Source: an uncultured Lentisphaeria bacterium
GTDB lineage: Bacteria > Verrucomicrobiota > Lentisphaeria > Victivallales > Victivallaceae
DNA: 36,394 nt
Direction: 5' to 3'
Assembly: GCA_949298075.1 (NCBI GenBank)
Contig: CASFVA010000050.1
Location: 1-36,394 of the forward strand
The translations under genes were made by a program, and so were the position numbers. Of the stretch, positions 1-8,104 are shown one piece after another. The first letter of the stretch is position 1. Every line of letters begins with the position of its first letter. The notes under the pieces are model-generated. The model was not told where the DNA came from. It worked only from the letters and a program-made list of their open reading frames with translations, and did not search any database.

Positions 1-924
1 CAGAACGAGCCTCAGGTGGTTGCGCCCGGCGTCTGGCGCGGCGCGGCGGGAGAGGGAGCGCTGTTCATCCATCCGGTGCTGCCGGAAAAAACGACGGTCG
101 AAGTGATCGGGGGCCCCGGCAAAGAGTTCTGGACCAACGGCCGGAACTGGGAGATCAGCAACCACGAAAAAGCATTTTCCAGGCCGAACTGGCTGGGGCG
201 CTATCGGCTGGAGATCTCGCCGGCGCAGGACGGTGAAAAGGCGCGTTTTCTGACGGTGCTTCAGGCGGCGGACGAGGACGTGCCGCGGATGGTGGCCGTC
301 GAGCCGCTGCGCGATGCCGACCGCGACGGCGTGAAGTTCACGACGGCCGAAGGGCGCGAGTGCGAGGTGTGGTTCAACCGCGACGGCCTGATCGGCGGCC
401 ACATCACGATCCGGGAAAACGGCAGAACCGTGGTGGATCAGCCGCTGCTCAAGCCGGCGCCGGTAGTGAAACCGCGGGAAAAGGCTCCGGCTGGTTTTAC
501 CGTCGGCGCCGACTGGCGCGACCGCGTCCGGTTTGACGCCGCCATTCCGAACGGCAAGGTGCAGCTGGTTGAAAAGGATGGTTCCGCGGTATGGGAAAAT
601 CCGCGCTGGTTCGCACAGGGACGGGGAGCGCTGGTGCAGTTCGCCGGTGCTCCGGAGTGGCGCACCGGAAGCTGCAAGCTCAGGTCTGACGCTGACGGAA
701 CCCTGAAAATCTGGCTGCGCGGCCCCGACGTCCGCTCCGGCGACCGGAAACTCAAATATCTGGTGGAATTCGCGGAGTTCAATGTCAACGGCAAAAAGCT
801 GCTGAGCGCTCCGGTCAGGGTTTGGCATAATGCGGCCAAGGCGCTTTCGATTCCGGTTAAGGCGGGGGAAGACCTGGAAATTACAGCCCGGTTCCGGACC
901 CTGCCCGGCGGCGACCGTGAGTAG
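1..924 (+). CDS. Heparinase II/III-like polysaccharide lyase, C-terminal part (5' end outside window)
   Basis: The frame is open from base 1 with no convincing start, so this is the last 307 residues of a longer protein. The first ~150 residues look like the C-terminal beta-sandwich of heparinase II/III-family lyases, with a GGPGKEFWTNGRNW segment followed by GRYRLEISP and a FLTVLQ strand. Such enzymes cleave uronic-acid-containing polysaccharides by beta-elimination, usually outside the cytoplasm; the catalytic toroid is not in the window. After a proline-rich linker (window residues ~145-162), the last ~130 residues form an extra domain. That domain is about two-thirds identical to the whole mature product of the next gene. 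The gene heads an apparent operon with a peptidase and an Opp-type ABC importer. Lyase family assignment is fairly sure; the substrate is unknown. Confidence 0.75.
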   Translation, partial: QNEPQVVAPGVWRGAAGEGALFIHPVLPEKTTVEVIGGPGKEFWTNGRNWEISNHEKAFSRPNWLGRYRLEISPAQDGEKARFLTVLQAADEDVPRMVAVEPLRDADRDGVKFTTAEGRECEVWFNRDGLIGGHITIRENGRTVVDQPLLKPAPVVKPREKAPAGFTVGADWRDRVRFDAAIPNGKVQLVEKDGSAVWENPRWFAQGRGALVQFAGAPEWRTGSCKLRSDADGTLKIWLRGPDVRSGDRKLKYLVEFAEFNVNGKKLLSAPVRVWHNAAKALSIPVKAGEDLEITARFRTLPGGDRE

Positions 925-997
925 TTTTTCCGGGAGTGATCCGAAAAGAATTCAAATACTGTAAAACCTGTCTTATTCAACAGAAAGGAAAGTGATT

Positions 998-1486
998 ATG
1001 AAACTGCGTCTTATGCTTCTGGCCACGTTGATCGGCGGCAGCGTCTGGGCGGCCCCCACCAAAGCTACCGCGGACCGCCAAAACCTCGCCCGGATCGACG
1101 TGCTGCCCGCCGAGGGCACAGTGCAGCTGGTCGAAAAAGCCAAGGACGTTTCCTGGGAGCAGCCGCGCTGGTTTGCGCAGGGGCGGGGCGGAGTCCTCCA
1201 ATTTGCCGCTGCGCCGGAGTCCCGGGAGGGCAGCTGCAAGCTGAAGGCCGAGGCGGAAGGCATGCTGAAAATCTGGCTGCTCGGTCCCGACGTTCGCGGT
1301 GAAGATGGTAAAAAACAGAAATATTATGTTGAATTTGCGGAGCTCAACATCAACGGAAAACCACTGTTGACGGAACCGGTTAAAGTTTGGCACGACGCTC
1401 CGAAAATCTTCTCTTTACCAGTAAAGGCGGGGGAGGAACTGGAGATCACCGCCAAATACAAGACGGTTCCAGGAGGGGACCGGTAA
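998..1486 (+). CDS. Small secreted protein duplicating the lyase C-terminal domain
   Basis: The protein has 162 residues. A signal peptide is evident (residues 1 to ~19, MKLRLMLLATLIGGSVWAAP), followed by a single ~130-residue domain. By hand alignment about 81 of 122 positions match the final domain of the preceding lyase, including the shared motifs PRWFAQGRG, GSCKL, LKIWL.GPDVR and PVKAGE.LEITA. The domain family is not one I recognise. The conserved Trp, Gly and short beta-like strands would fit a carbohydrate-binding or beta-sandwich module, which is inference. The start is ATG at 998, preceded by AAAGGA at 984-989; an in-frame GTG at 992 is too close to that site. The stop overlaps the next start by one base (TAATG). 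It looks like a recent duplication of a lyase module into a free-standing secreted protein. Confidence 0.85.
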   Translation: MKLRLMLLATLIGGSVWAAPTKATADRQNLARIDVLPAEGTVQLVEKAKDVSWEQPRWFAQGRGGVLQFAAAPESREGSCKLKAEAEGMLKIWLLGPDVRGEDGKKQKYYVEFAELNINGKPLLTEPVKVWHDAPKIFSLPVKAGEELEITAKYKTVPGGDR

Positions 1487-2565
1487 TGATTGCCACAGAA
1501 AAAACCATCGGGAAACCGCTTTTCGCCCCCTGGAAGGTTCAGGGACTTGAACCTCGCCCGGATTACTGGCGGGTGCGTCCGGACGAAATCATTGCCGCAT
1601 GTGAATCCGTCCGGCGCGGACGGGATGAGGTAATTGCAACCACTCCGGGTGGTTTTCCGGTTCACGCGGTCTTTTACGGTGATTTCAGCGATCCGCCGCC
1701 GCAGAGCAACTGGTCGGCGGGATCCTCCTCCACGACCTGCGGGAGCTATTTCCGCCGGTCCGGCAAGCTGCCGACCGTGTTCTGGTGTTCGGGGATCCAT
1801 GGTGCCGAGGCTGAGAGTGTCGCTTTCGCGGTGAATCTCATTGCGCTGATGGAGCACGGACAGGACCTGCTGGGAAGGAAGCATGAACGTCTCCGCGAAC
1901 TTCTGCAGCACTACCGGCTCATTATCGTGCCGTGCGTGAATATGGACGGCCGTTCCATTTCACCGGACCATCTGCGCGGAGTGCCCGACGATGAATTCCG
2001 GAAAATTTCCCAGGGCATCTGGCTGGACGGATCACCGGTCGGCTGGCGCGGCAGCAAGGAATATTTTCCGCTGCCGCTCGACCGGGTGGCGTATCCGGGC
2101 GGCTATCCGAATGCCGATGGTTTCAACATCATGCACGATGCGTGTCCGGGACACATCCGCACCGCCGAAGCGAAAGCGCTGCTGCGGCTCGTCGAACGCA
2201 ATTATGTGGATTTGGTGATTAACGGCCACTCGTGCGAATGCGAGCCCTTCATGCTTCCGCCGTCGGAATTTAACTACAATTCCCATGTCGAACGCGGGAA
2301 ACGGGCCAGCGACGCGGTCAATCTCGCCCTCTTCAAAGCGGGATTGCGGACGACTCCCGGAACCGGCCTGCGCTCCGGCCGCGAGGTGAACCTGAACAAC
2401 CTGTTTGTTCTGGCTTCGGGGGCGTTGGCGTTGACGCTTGAATGCACCGTGTGGCACGGGCTTTCATTTGAACAGATTCTGGATACCAACTTCATCACGC
2501 TTGAGACGCTGCTGGAGTCCGGACTTCAGGATCCGTTTGTCGATCGGAAGGCCCTGTTGCGTTGA
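1486..2565 (+). CDS. M14-like zinc carboxypeptidase / amidase, cytoplasmic
   Basis: The product has 359 residues. All hallmark residues of the M14 metallocarboxypeptidase fold are visible: zinc ligands H105 and E108 (GIHGAE) and H248 (INGHS), substrate-binding N152 and R156 (VNMDGR), and the catalytic glutamate E319 (LTLECT). There is no signal peptide or membrane segment, so it probably acts in the cytoplasm, as does the murein peptide amidase MpaA. The family also includes deacylases of the AstE/aspartoacylase type. The start ATG at 1486 overlaps the previous stop. The AGGAGG at 1470-1475 gives good spacing, and the longer frame to 1387 would lie inside the upstream gene. The next gene encodes an Opp-type importer, so the likely substrate is something that importer brings in. 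Catalytic class is well supported; substrate is unknown. Confidence 0.8.
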   Translation: MIATEKTIGKPLFAPWKVQGLEPRPDYWRVRPDEIIAACESVRRGRDEVIATTPGGFPVHAVFYGDFSDPPPQSNWSAGSSSTTCGSYFRRSGKLPTVFWCSGIHGAEAESVAFAVNLIALMEHGQDLLGRKHERLRELLQHYRLIIVPCVNMDGRSISPDHLRGVPDDEFRKISQGIWLDGSPVGWRGSKEYFPLPLDRVAYPGGYPNADGFNIMHDACPGHIRTAEAKALLRLVERNYVDLVINGHSCECEPFMLPPSEFNYNSHVERGKRASDAVNLALFKAGLRTTPGTGLRSGREVNLNNLFVLASGALALTLECTVWHGLSFEQILDTNFITLETLLESGLQDPFVDRKALLR

Positions 2566-2567
2566 AC

Positions 2568-5500
2568 ATGGGCGGCAAAAAAGTCATCCGTCCGGTTCCG
2601 AAGTGGAAAATTCTACTGGGAATCATCGTCGCGTTGAGCGTCTTCTACGCGACGATGCTGATATTTGCGCGCCTGGTGACGCCGGATACCACACCGGATC
2701 CCGACCGTTATTCCGCTGCCGAAATCGCCGCGGCCGAAGCGGCGCGCCGGCTGCCGGAAAACCTTGACGGCGTCCGGAAGCGGGTGGCTCAGGAGGTTCC
2801 AGCCGGGGATTACCGCCGCGCCGCGGAGTTTTTCCGGAAATTCCCCGCTGCGACCGGGGCGGAAATTGAAGCCGCGATCCGGGACGGCCGGCTGCCGGCC
2901 TGGTATCCGCGCAGGCAGAGTCCCATTCTGGAAGGGGCGGGCCTGCCGCCGGTGGCGGTGCGGACCGGTCCCGAGCCGGTGGTGATGCGCGGCGTGGATT
3001 TCCCCGGCAATTTCGGCGGAGTCTGGGTGCAGTTTGTGGCCGGTTCCAGTTCCGACGTTTCCGCCTCGACGACCCGGATTTTTTACGACCGGCTGTTCCG
3101 GTTCGGACCGGCCGGCTACCCGATTGTGCCGCACATCGCCAAAGGCTACGAAATGAAAGACGGGGGGCGGGTCTGGGAAATCGAACTGCGCGACATCCGC
3201 TGGAGCGACGGCGAACCGTTCACCGCAGACGACCTGCTCTATTACTGGAACGACGTGATGCTGTCGAAGTCGCTCGGAGGCGGCCGGGTCTACAAGCCGT
3301 TCACGGTCGGCGGCCGGCCGGCGACGCTGGAAAAACTCGGTCCGCACAAAGTCCGCTGGACCTTCCCCGAACCGCGTGCCGACTTCCTTGAGACCCTGGC
3401 CACGCAGATCACTTTCGCTCCGCGGCATTATCTGCGCAAATATCATCCCGATTACGCCGATCCGGCGTTTCTGGAGAAGGAGCTGCGCAAGTACGGCATG
3501 CCCAACGCCCGGTCGCTCTACAACCTGATGCGGACCATGAATCCGGAACTTCCGGGCCTGGGTCCGTGGATGCTGCGCAAACACACGACCATGTCGCCGT
3601 TTTCATTTGTGCGCAATCCGTACTATTTCGCCGTGGACGAGGCCGGCAACCAGCTGCCCTACATCGACCGGATTCAACTGGAATTCATTGAATCGATGAT
3701 GATGCCGGTGGCAGTGTCCAGCGGCCGGGCGGACATGCAGTTCCGCTACATCCGGTTTGAAAACTACACCGAATTCATGGAGCGGTCAAAAAAACGGAAT
3801 TTCAGCGTGCGGTGCTGGCTGCCCGGCACCCGCAGCGAATGGCTGATCTACCCCAACCTCAACCGGGCTGAGCCGCCGACCGACCTGCAGGCGTCGTTCA
3901 AGGCGAAGCTGCTGGGCGACCCGGAATTCCGACAGGGGCTTTCGCTGGCGCTCAACCGTGAACAGGTGGTTCGGGCGTTTTATTCGGGGCTGGCCGAACC
4001 GACTCAGGTCGATCCCGGCCCCTACTCCGAATTTCCTTCGGAGCGTCTGCGGCACGCTTTCACGAAGTTCGATCCCGAGGCCGCGAACCGCAAGCTCGAC
4101 GCGGTCTGGCGGCGGCTGGGGCTGGATCCGACGGTGCGCCGGGACGGCTTCCGCTGCGGACCGGACGGGCGGCCGCTCACGTTTTATCTGATTTTCACGG
4201 ACTTCACCGGAATGGGTCCGGCTCAGTTCGTCGCGGACGACTGGGCGCGGATCGGCATCCGCTGCCTTTACCAGCAGTGCTCCCGGTCGCTGCTGTCGGT
4301 GCGGAAGTCGTCGCGCAATTTCGACTTCTACATCTGGACCAGCGAATCGGAGATTGTGCCGCTGCTCTCGCCGCGCAGTTTCGTGGCGACCTCCTTTGAG
4401 TCGGCTTATGCGATCGGCTGGGGCAACTGGTTCAACCAGAACGGCATGTACGGTTCGGAGCAGTCGAAAAATCCGGGCTGCATCCCGGTTCCGGAATCCA
4501 GTCCGATGTTCCGGGCGCTCAAATGCTATGAGGCGGCGGTCCGGACTGCCGATCCGGTCCGTCAGCGGGAGCTGATGCGTGAAATCACCGACATCGCCGC
4601 TGAAAACATCTGGACCATCAATCTGGCCTCCGCACCGCCGAAACTGATTGTCGTCTCGGACAACATGCGCGGCGTGCCGGAAAAAGCGGTTGAAGGTTAC
4701 TGTTTTCTGACCCCGGGCAATACGGCTCCGGAAACTTACTTCTTCGCCGAGCCGTCGCATGTGGCGGACGCCGATACTTTCGAACAGCTCACCACGGCCG
4801 ACCGGATTCCGCCGATCGTCGGCCCGCCGCCGACGACGGGGGACCGGCTGTTCCAGGTGCTCGGACTGGCGATTGCGGGTTTGCTGCTGCTGCTGCTGAT
4901 CCTCAAGCACCCGTTTGTGCTGCGCCGGCTGTTCATCATGGTGCCGACTCTGCTGGTGATTTCCATCTGCATTTTCACCATCATCCAGCTGCCGCCGGGC
5001 GACTATCTCTCCAACCGGATCATGCAGCTGGAGGAATCCGGAGCCTCGCCGGAACAGATTGCCGCTCAGATTGACGACCTGCGCACGCTGTTCCATTTTG
5101 ACGATCCGGCGTGGAAGCGCTACTGCCGCTGGATGGGATTATACTACTTCGTCACATTCGACTCGGCGGACAAGGGGCTGCTTCAGGGCGAAATGGGTTA
5201 TTCGATGGAGACCTCCAAAAGCGTCAATTCGATGGTCGGCGACCGCATTGTGCTGACGGTGCTCATTTCACTGGGCACCGTGTTGCTGACCTGGAGCCTT
5301 GCGCTGCCCATCGGAATCTATTCAGCCTGCCGGCAGTATTCGCTCGGGGATTATATTATTTCGGTGGTCGGTTTCCTGGGCATGTGCGTTCCATCGTTTC
5401 TGCTGGCGCTGATTCTGATGGCGCTGACCGGCATCTCCGGACTGTTTTCGCCGGAGTACGCCATCCAGCCCGAGTGGGACTGGGGCAAGGTCGCGGATCT

Positions 5501-5930
5501 CTGTCGCCACATCTGGGTGCCGATACTCGTGGTCGGCATCGCCGGCACCGCCGGTATGATCCGGGTCATGCGTGCCAATCTGCTCGATGAGCTGCGCAAA
5601 CCCTATGTGACCACCGCCCGCGCCAAAGGAGTACGGCCGCTGAAGCTGCTGTTCAAATATCCGGTGCGGATCGCTCTGAATCCGTTCATTTCCGGTATCG
5701 GGACCCTGTTCCCGGCGCTGGTGTCGGGCAGCTCGATCGTGGCGATTGTCATGAGCCTGCCGACGGTGGGACCGCTGATGCTGTCGGCGCTTTTCAGTCA
5801 GGATATGAATATGGCCGGCTCCATGTTGATGGTGTTGAGTCTGCTGGGCGTGTTCGGCACTCTGGTCAGCGATCTGCTGCTGCTGCTGGTTGATCCGCGC
5901 ATCCGGCTTGAAGGAGGGAAAACCCGATGA
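2568..5930 (+). CDS. ABC importer: family 5 substrate-binding protein fused to DppB-type permease
   Basis: This 1120-residue protein fuses two normally separate parts of an oligopeptide-type ABC importer. Residues ~14-34 form a single N-terminal membrane anchor. Residues ~130-755 are a periplasmic family 5 binding protein (SBP_bac_5), with the typical ELRDIRWSDGEPFTADDL segment near 206-223. A membrane span follows at ~762-782. From ~785 to the end comes a DppB/OppB-type permease with several membrane helices and the cytoplasmic EAA loop (~1000-1030, LDELRKPYVTTARAKG) that contacts the ATPase. The start could be TTG at 2562, overlapping the upstream stop, or ATG at 2568; ATG is preferred. The 3' end overlaps the next permease gene (ATGA). 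The long N-terminal segment 35-130 is unassigned. The ligand is not known; lyase context suggests oligosaccharides or glycopeptides. Confidence 0.9.
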   Translation: MGGKKVIRPVPKWKILLGIIVALSVFYATMLIFARLVTPDTTPDPDRYSAAEIAAAEAARRLPENLDGVRKRVAQEVPAGDYRRAAEFFRKFPAATGAEIEAAIRDGRLPAWYPRRQSPILEGAGLPPVAVRTGPEPVVMRGVDFPGNFGGVWVQFVAGSSSDVSASTTRIFYDRLFRFGPAGYPIVPHIAKGYEMKDGGRVWEIELRDIRWSDGEPFTADDLLYYWNDVMLSKSLGGGRVYKPFTVGGRPATLEKLGPHKVRWTFPEPRADFLETLATQITFAPRHYLRKYHPDYADPAFLEKELRKYGMPNARSLYNLMRTMNPELPGLGPWMLRKHTTMSPFSFVRNPYYFAVDEAGNQLPYIDRIQLEFIESMMMPVAVSSGRADMQFRYIRFENYTEFMERSKKRNFSVRCWLPGTRSEWLIYPNLNRAEPPTDLQASFKAKLLGDPEFRQGLSLALNREQVVRAFYSGLAEPTQVDPGPYSEFPSERLRHAFTKFDPEAANRKLDAVWRRLGLDPTVRRDGFRCGPDGRPLTFYLIFTDFTGMGPAQFVADDWARIGIRCLYQQCSRSLLSVRKSSRNFDFYIWTSESEIVPLLSPRSFVATSFESAYAIGWGNWFNQNGMYGSEQSKNPGCIPVPESSPMFRALKCYEAAVRTADPVRQRELMREITDIAAENIWTINLASAPPKLIVVSDNMRGVPEKAVEGYCFLTPGNTAPETYFFAEPSHVADADTFEQLTTADRIPPIVGPPPTTGDRLFQVLGLAIAGLLLLLLILKHPFVLRRLFIMVPTLLVISICIFTIIQLPPGDYLSNRIMQLEESGASPEQIAAQIDDLRTLFHFDDPAWKRYCRWMGLYYFVTFDSADKGLLQGEMGYSMETSKSVNSMVGDRIVLTVLISLGTVLLTWSLALPIGIYSACRQYSLGDYIISVVGFLGMCVPSFLLALILMALTGISGLFSPEYAIQPEWDWGKVADLCRHIWVPILVVGIAGTAGMIRVMRANLLDELRKPYVTTARAKGVRPLKLLFKYPVRIALNPFISGIGTLFPALVSGSSIVAIVMSLPTVGPLMLSALFSQDMNMAGSMLMVLSLLGVFGTLVSDLLLLLVDPRIRLEGGKTR

Positions 5931-7069
5931 CGTTTCGATTGTTCGCCCGCCGTCCGGAGCTGACTTACGACATGCTGAACCAGCGTCAGCTCACGCTGCT
6001 GAAGTTCCGCAAGCACAAGCTCGCGGTCACGGCCGGATTTCTGCTGGCGGGGCTCTATGTCATGGCGGTGTTTGCATCGTTTTTCGCGCCTTACGGAAAA
6101 TACGAGCGCAACCTGGATTATATCTACTGTCCTCCGCATAAACTCGGTTTCAGCTGGGACCGGGGACTGTACGCAAAGGGACTCAAGCGGGTGGTGGATC
6201 CGGTGACGCTGAACAGCCGTTATGTCGATGCGCCGGAAAATGATGCGCCGCTGGGTTTTTTTGTGAAAGGGGTGCCGTACCGGCTTTGGGGGATTTTCCC
6301 GTCGGAGCGTCATTTCTTCGGAGTCGATCCGGAAAAAATTCCGGACTTCCGCCCCGGGGACGAGTTCCGCTACGTCTATTTTCTGGCCGGAGCGGACAAG
6401 TTCGGCTGTGACATCTGGAGCCGGATCATCCACGGATCGACCATTTCGCTGTCGGTCGGACTGGTCGGCGTATTTCTCTCGTTCATTCTGGGTGTGGTGA
6501 TCGGCGGAGTTTCCGGATACTGCGGCGGGGCGGTTGATACGCTTATTCAGCGGGTGATTGAAATCATCAACTCCTTTCCCCAGCTGCCGATGTGGCTGGC
6601 GCTTGCCGCGGCGGTGCCCTCGGACTGGGGACCGCTGGAAACCTATTTTGCGATCACGGTCACTCTGAGTCTGCTTTCGTGGACCGGTCTGGCCCGCGTG
6701 GTCCGGGGCAAGATTCTCAGCCTGCGCGAAGAGGATTACGCGGTGGCGTCGCGGCTGCTCGGAGCAAGTCACCGGCGCATCCTCTTCCGCCACCTGCTGC
6801 CGGCCTTCGCCAGCCACATCATTGTGACGCTGACGCTGACGGTGCCGGGAATGATTCTCGGAGAGACGAGTCTGTCGTTCCTCGGGCTCGGCTTGCGTCC
6901 GCCGGTAGTCAGCTGGGGCGTGATGCTGCAGGAATGCATGAATGTCAAGGCCGTCATTGATTATCCGTGGCTGCTGGCGCCGGTGCTGATGCTGGTGTTT
7001 GCAGTGCTGTGTTTCAACTTTCTCGGGGACGGACTGCGCGACGCGGCCGATCCCTACGCATCGAAATAG
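5927..7069 (+). CDS. ABC transporter permease, DppC/OppC type
   Basis: The product has 380 residues and is the second membrane subunit of the importer. After one membrane helix (~36-56) comes an unusually long non-cytoplasmic segment (~57-165) ending in the family motif around DKFGCDIWSRIIHG. The core of about five further helices follows. The cytoplasmic EAA loop is at ~265-290 (REEDYAVASRLLGASHRR), followed by HLLPAFASHI and a LGETSLSFLGLGL helix typical of OppC. The start ATG overlaps the stop of the fused SBP-permease gene (ATGA), indicating translational coupling and a 1:1 pair. The large periplasmic insert recalls YejE-type permeases and may contact the tethered binding domain, which is inference. 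Family call is firm. Confidence 0.9.
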   Translation: MTFRLFARRPELTYDMLNQRQLTLLKFRKHKLAVTAGFLLAGLYVMAVFASFFAPYGKYERNLDYIYCPPHKLGFSWDRGLYAKGLKRVVDPVTLNSRYVDAPENDAPLGFFVKGVPYRLWGIFPSERHFFGVDPEKIPDFRPGDEFRYVYFLAGADKFGCDIWSRIIHGSTISLSVGLVGVFLSFILGVVIGGVSGYCGGAVDTLIQRVIEIINSFPQLPMWLALAAAVPSDWGPLETYFAITVTLSLLSWTGLARVVRGKILSLREEDYAVASRLLGASHRRILFRHLLPAFASHIIVTLTLTVPGMILGETSLSFLGLGLRPPVVSWGVMLQECMNVKAVIDYPWLLAPVLMLVFAVLCFNFLGDGLRDAADPYASK

Positions 7070-7077
7070 GCGAAGTC

Positions 7078-8088
7078 ATGAATCCGAACGTGTTGGAAAT
7101 TGAGGACCTGCGGGTCAGCTTCTTCTCGGATGAGGGAGAGGCACGGGCGGTGAACCGGGTCCGGTTCGCCGTTCCGCGCGGCAAGGTGCTGGCGCTGGTG
7201 GGCGAATCGGGATGCGGCAAGAGCGTGACGAGTTACTCGGTGCTGCGGCTGATTCGCAAACCGGGGAGGATTGTGGGCGGACGCATTCTGTTTCACGGAG
7301 CCGACGGCGTCTCCACTGATCTTGCGGCGCTGAGCGAAAACGACCCCCGGCTGTTCGACATTCGCGGCAACCGGATCTCGATGATTTTTCAGGAACCGAT
7401 GACGGCCTTGTCGCCGGTGCACACGATCGGCAATCAGCTTGAGGAAGTGCTGTTCACGCACGGCAAGCCATCGAAGGCCGAGGCCAGGGCGCGGGTGATT
7501 GAAATGCTCGGACGGGTGGGGATTCCGGCTCCGGAACGGCGCTACGCGCAGTATCCGTTTGAATTGTCCGGAGGCATGCGGCAGCGGATTGTCATTGCCA
7601 TGGCGATGCTGAGCCGGTCGGAACTGCTGATTGCCGACGAACCGACCACGGCGCTTGACGTGACGATTCAGGCGCAGGTGCTGGCGCTCATGCAGAGCCT
7701 GCAGCGGGAAACCGGCAGCAGCGTGCTGCTCATCACCCACGACCTGGCGGTGGTGGCGCAGGTGGCGGACCTGGTGGCGGTCATGTACCTGGGCCGGATT
7801 GTGGAGCGGGGCGGGGTGAGGGAGGTCATCAAATCGCCGCTGCATCCGTATACACACGGACTGCTGGCGTCGTTGCCCGGACTTCACGGCCGCAGCGAGC
7901 GGCTGCCGTCGATTCCGGGCACGGTCCCGGGGTTGTTTGATCTGCCGGAAGGGTGTCCGTTTCATCCGCGCTGCAAGTTCGCGAAACCGGGCTTGTGCGA
8001 CACCGGGGAGCCGCCGCCGGAAACGACGCAGAACGGACGTTCGGTCTGCTGCTTCCGGGCGGCGGAGATGGCGGAGCTGCTGAAATGA
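7078..8088 (+). CDS. Oligopeptide-type ABC transporter ATPase, OppD family
   Basis: This 336-residue cytoplasmic ATPase powers the importer. Walker A is GESGCGKS at 42-49, the ABC signature is LSGGMRQR near 163, Walker B is LLIADEPTTALDV near 182, and the H-loop is LLITHD. The C-terminal oligopeptide/dipeptide extension carries the family cysteine cluster (CPFHPRCKFAKPGLC and a terminal CC), which in relatives can hold an Fe-S cluster. The chosen start is ATG at 7078, eight bases after the upstream stop and directly before the first beta-strand LEIEDLRVSF. A longer frame to 6967 would overlap the permease. It should pair with the OppF-like ATPase encoded next. Confidence 0.93.
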   Translation: MNPNVLEIEDLRVSFFSDEGEARAVNRVRFAVPRGKVLALVGESGCGKSVTSYSVLRLIRKPGRIVGGRILFHGADGVSTDLAALSENDPRLFDIRGNRISMIFQEPMTALSPVHTIGNQLEEVLFTHGKPSKAEARARVIEMLGRVGIPAPERRYAQYPFELSGGMRQRIVIAMAMLSRSELLIADEPTTALDVTIQAQVLALMQSLQRETGSSVLLITHDLAVVAQVADLVAVMYLGRIVERGGVREVIKSPLHPYTHGLLASLPGLHGRSERLPSIPGTVPGLFDLPEGCPFHPRCKFAKPGLCDTGEPPPETTQNGRSVCCFRAAEMAELLK

Positions 8089-8104
8089 CGGGGCGGGACG
8101 GAAG

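Noticed and set aside
1387-1485. GTG start for the M14 gene at 1387
   Set aside because: It would overlap the preceding gene by about 100 bases; ATG 1486 has a proper SD (AGGAGG) and a TAATG junction.
3786-5096. 436-codon minus-strand frame inside the SBP-permease fusion
   Set aside because: It lies wholly within a well-supported gene, and its composition (Arg/Gln/His-rich) is typical of antisense translation.
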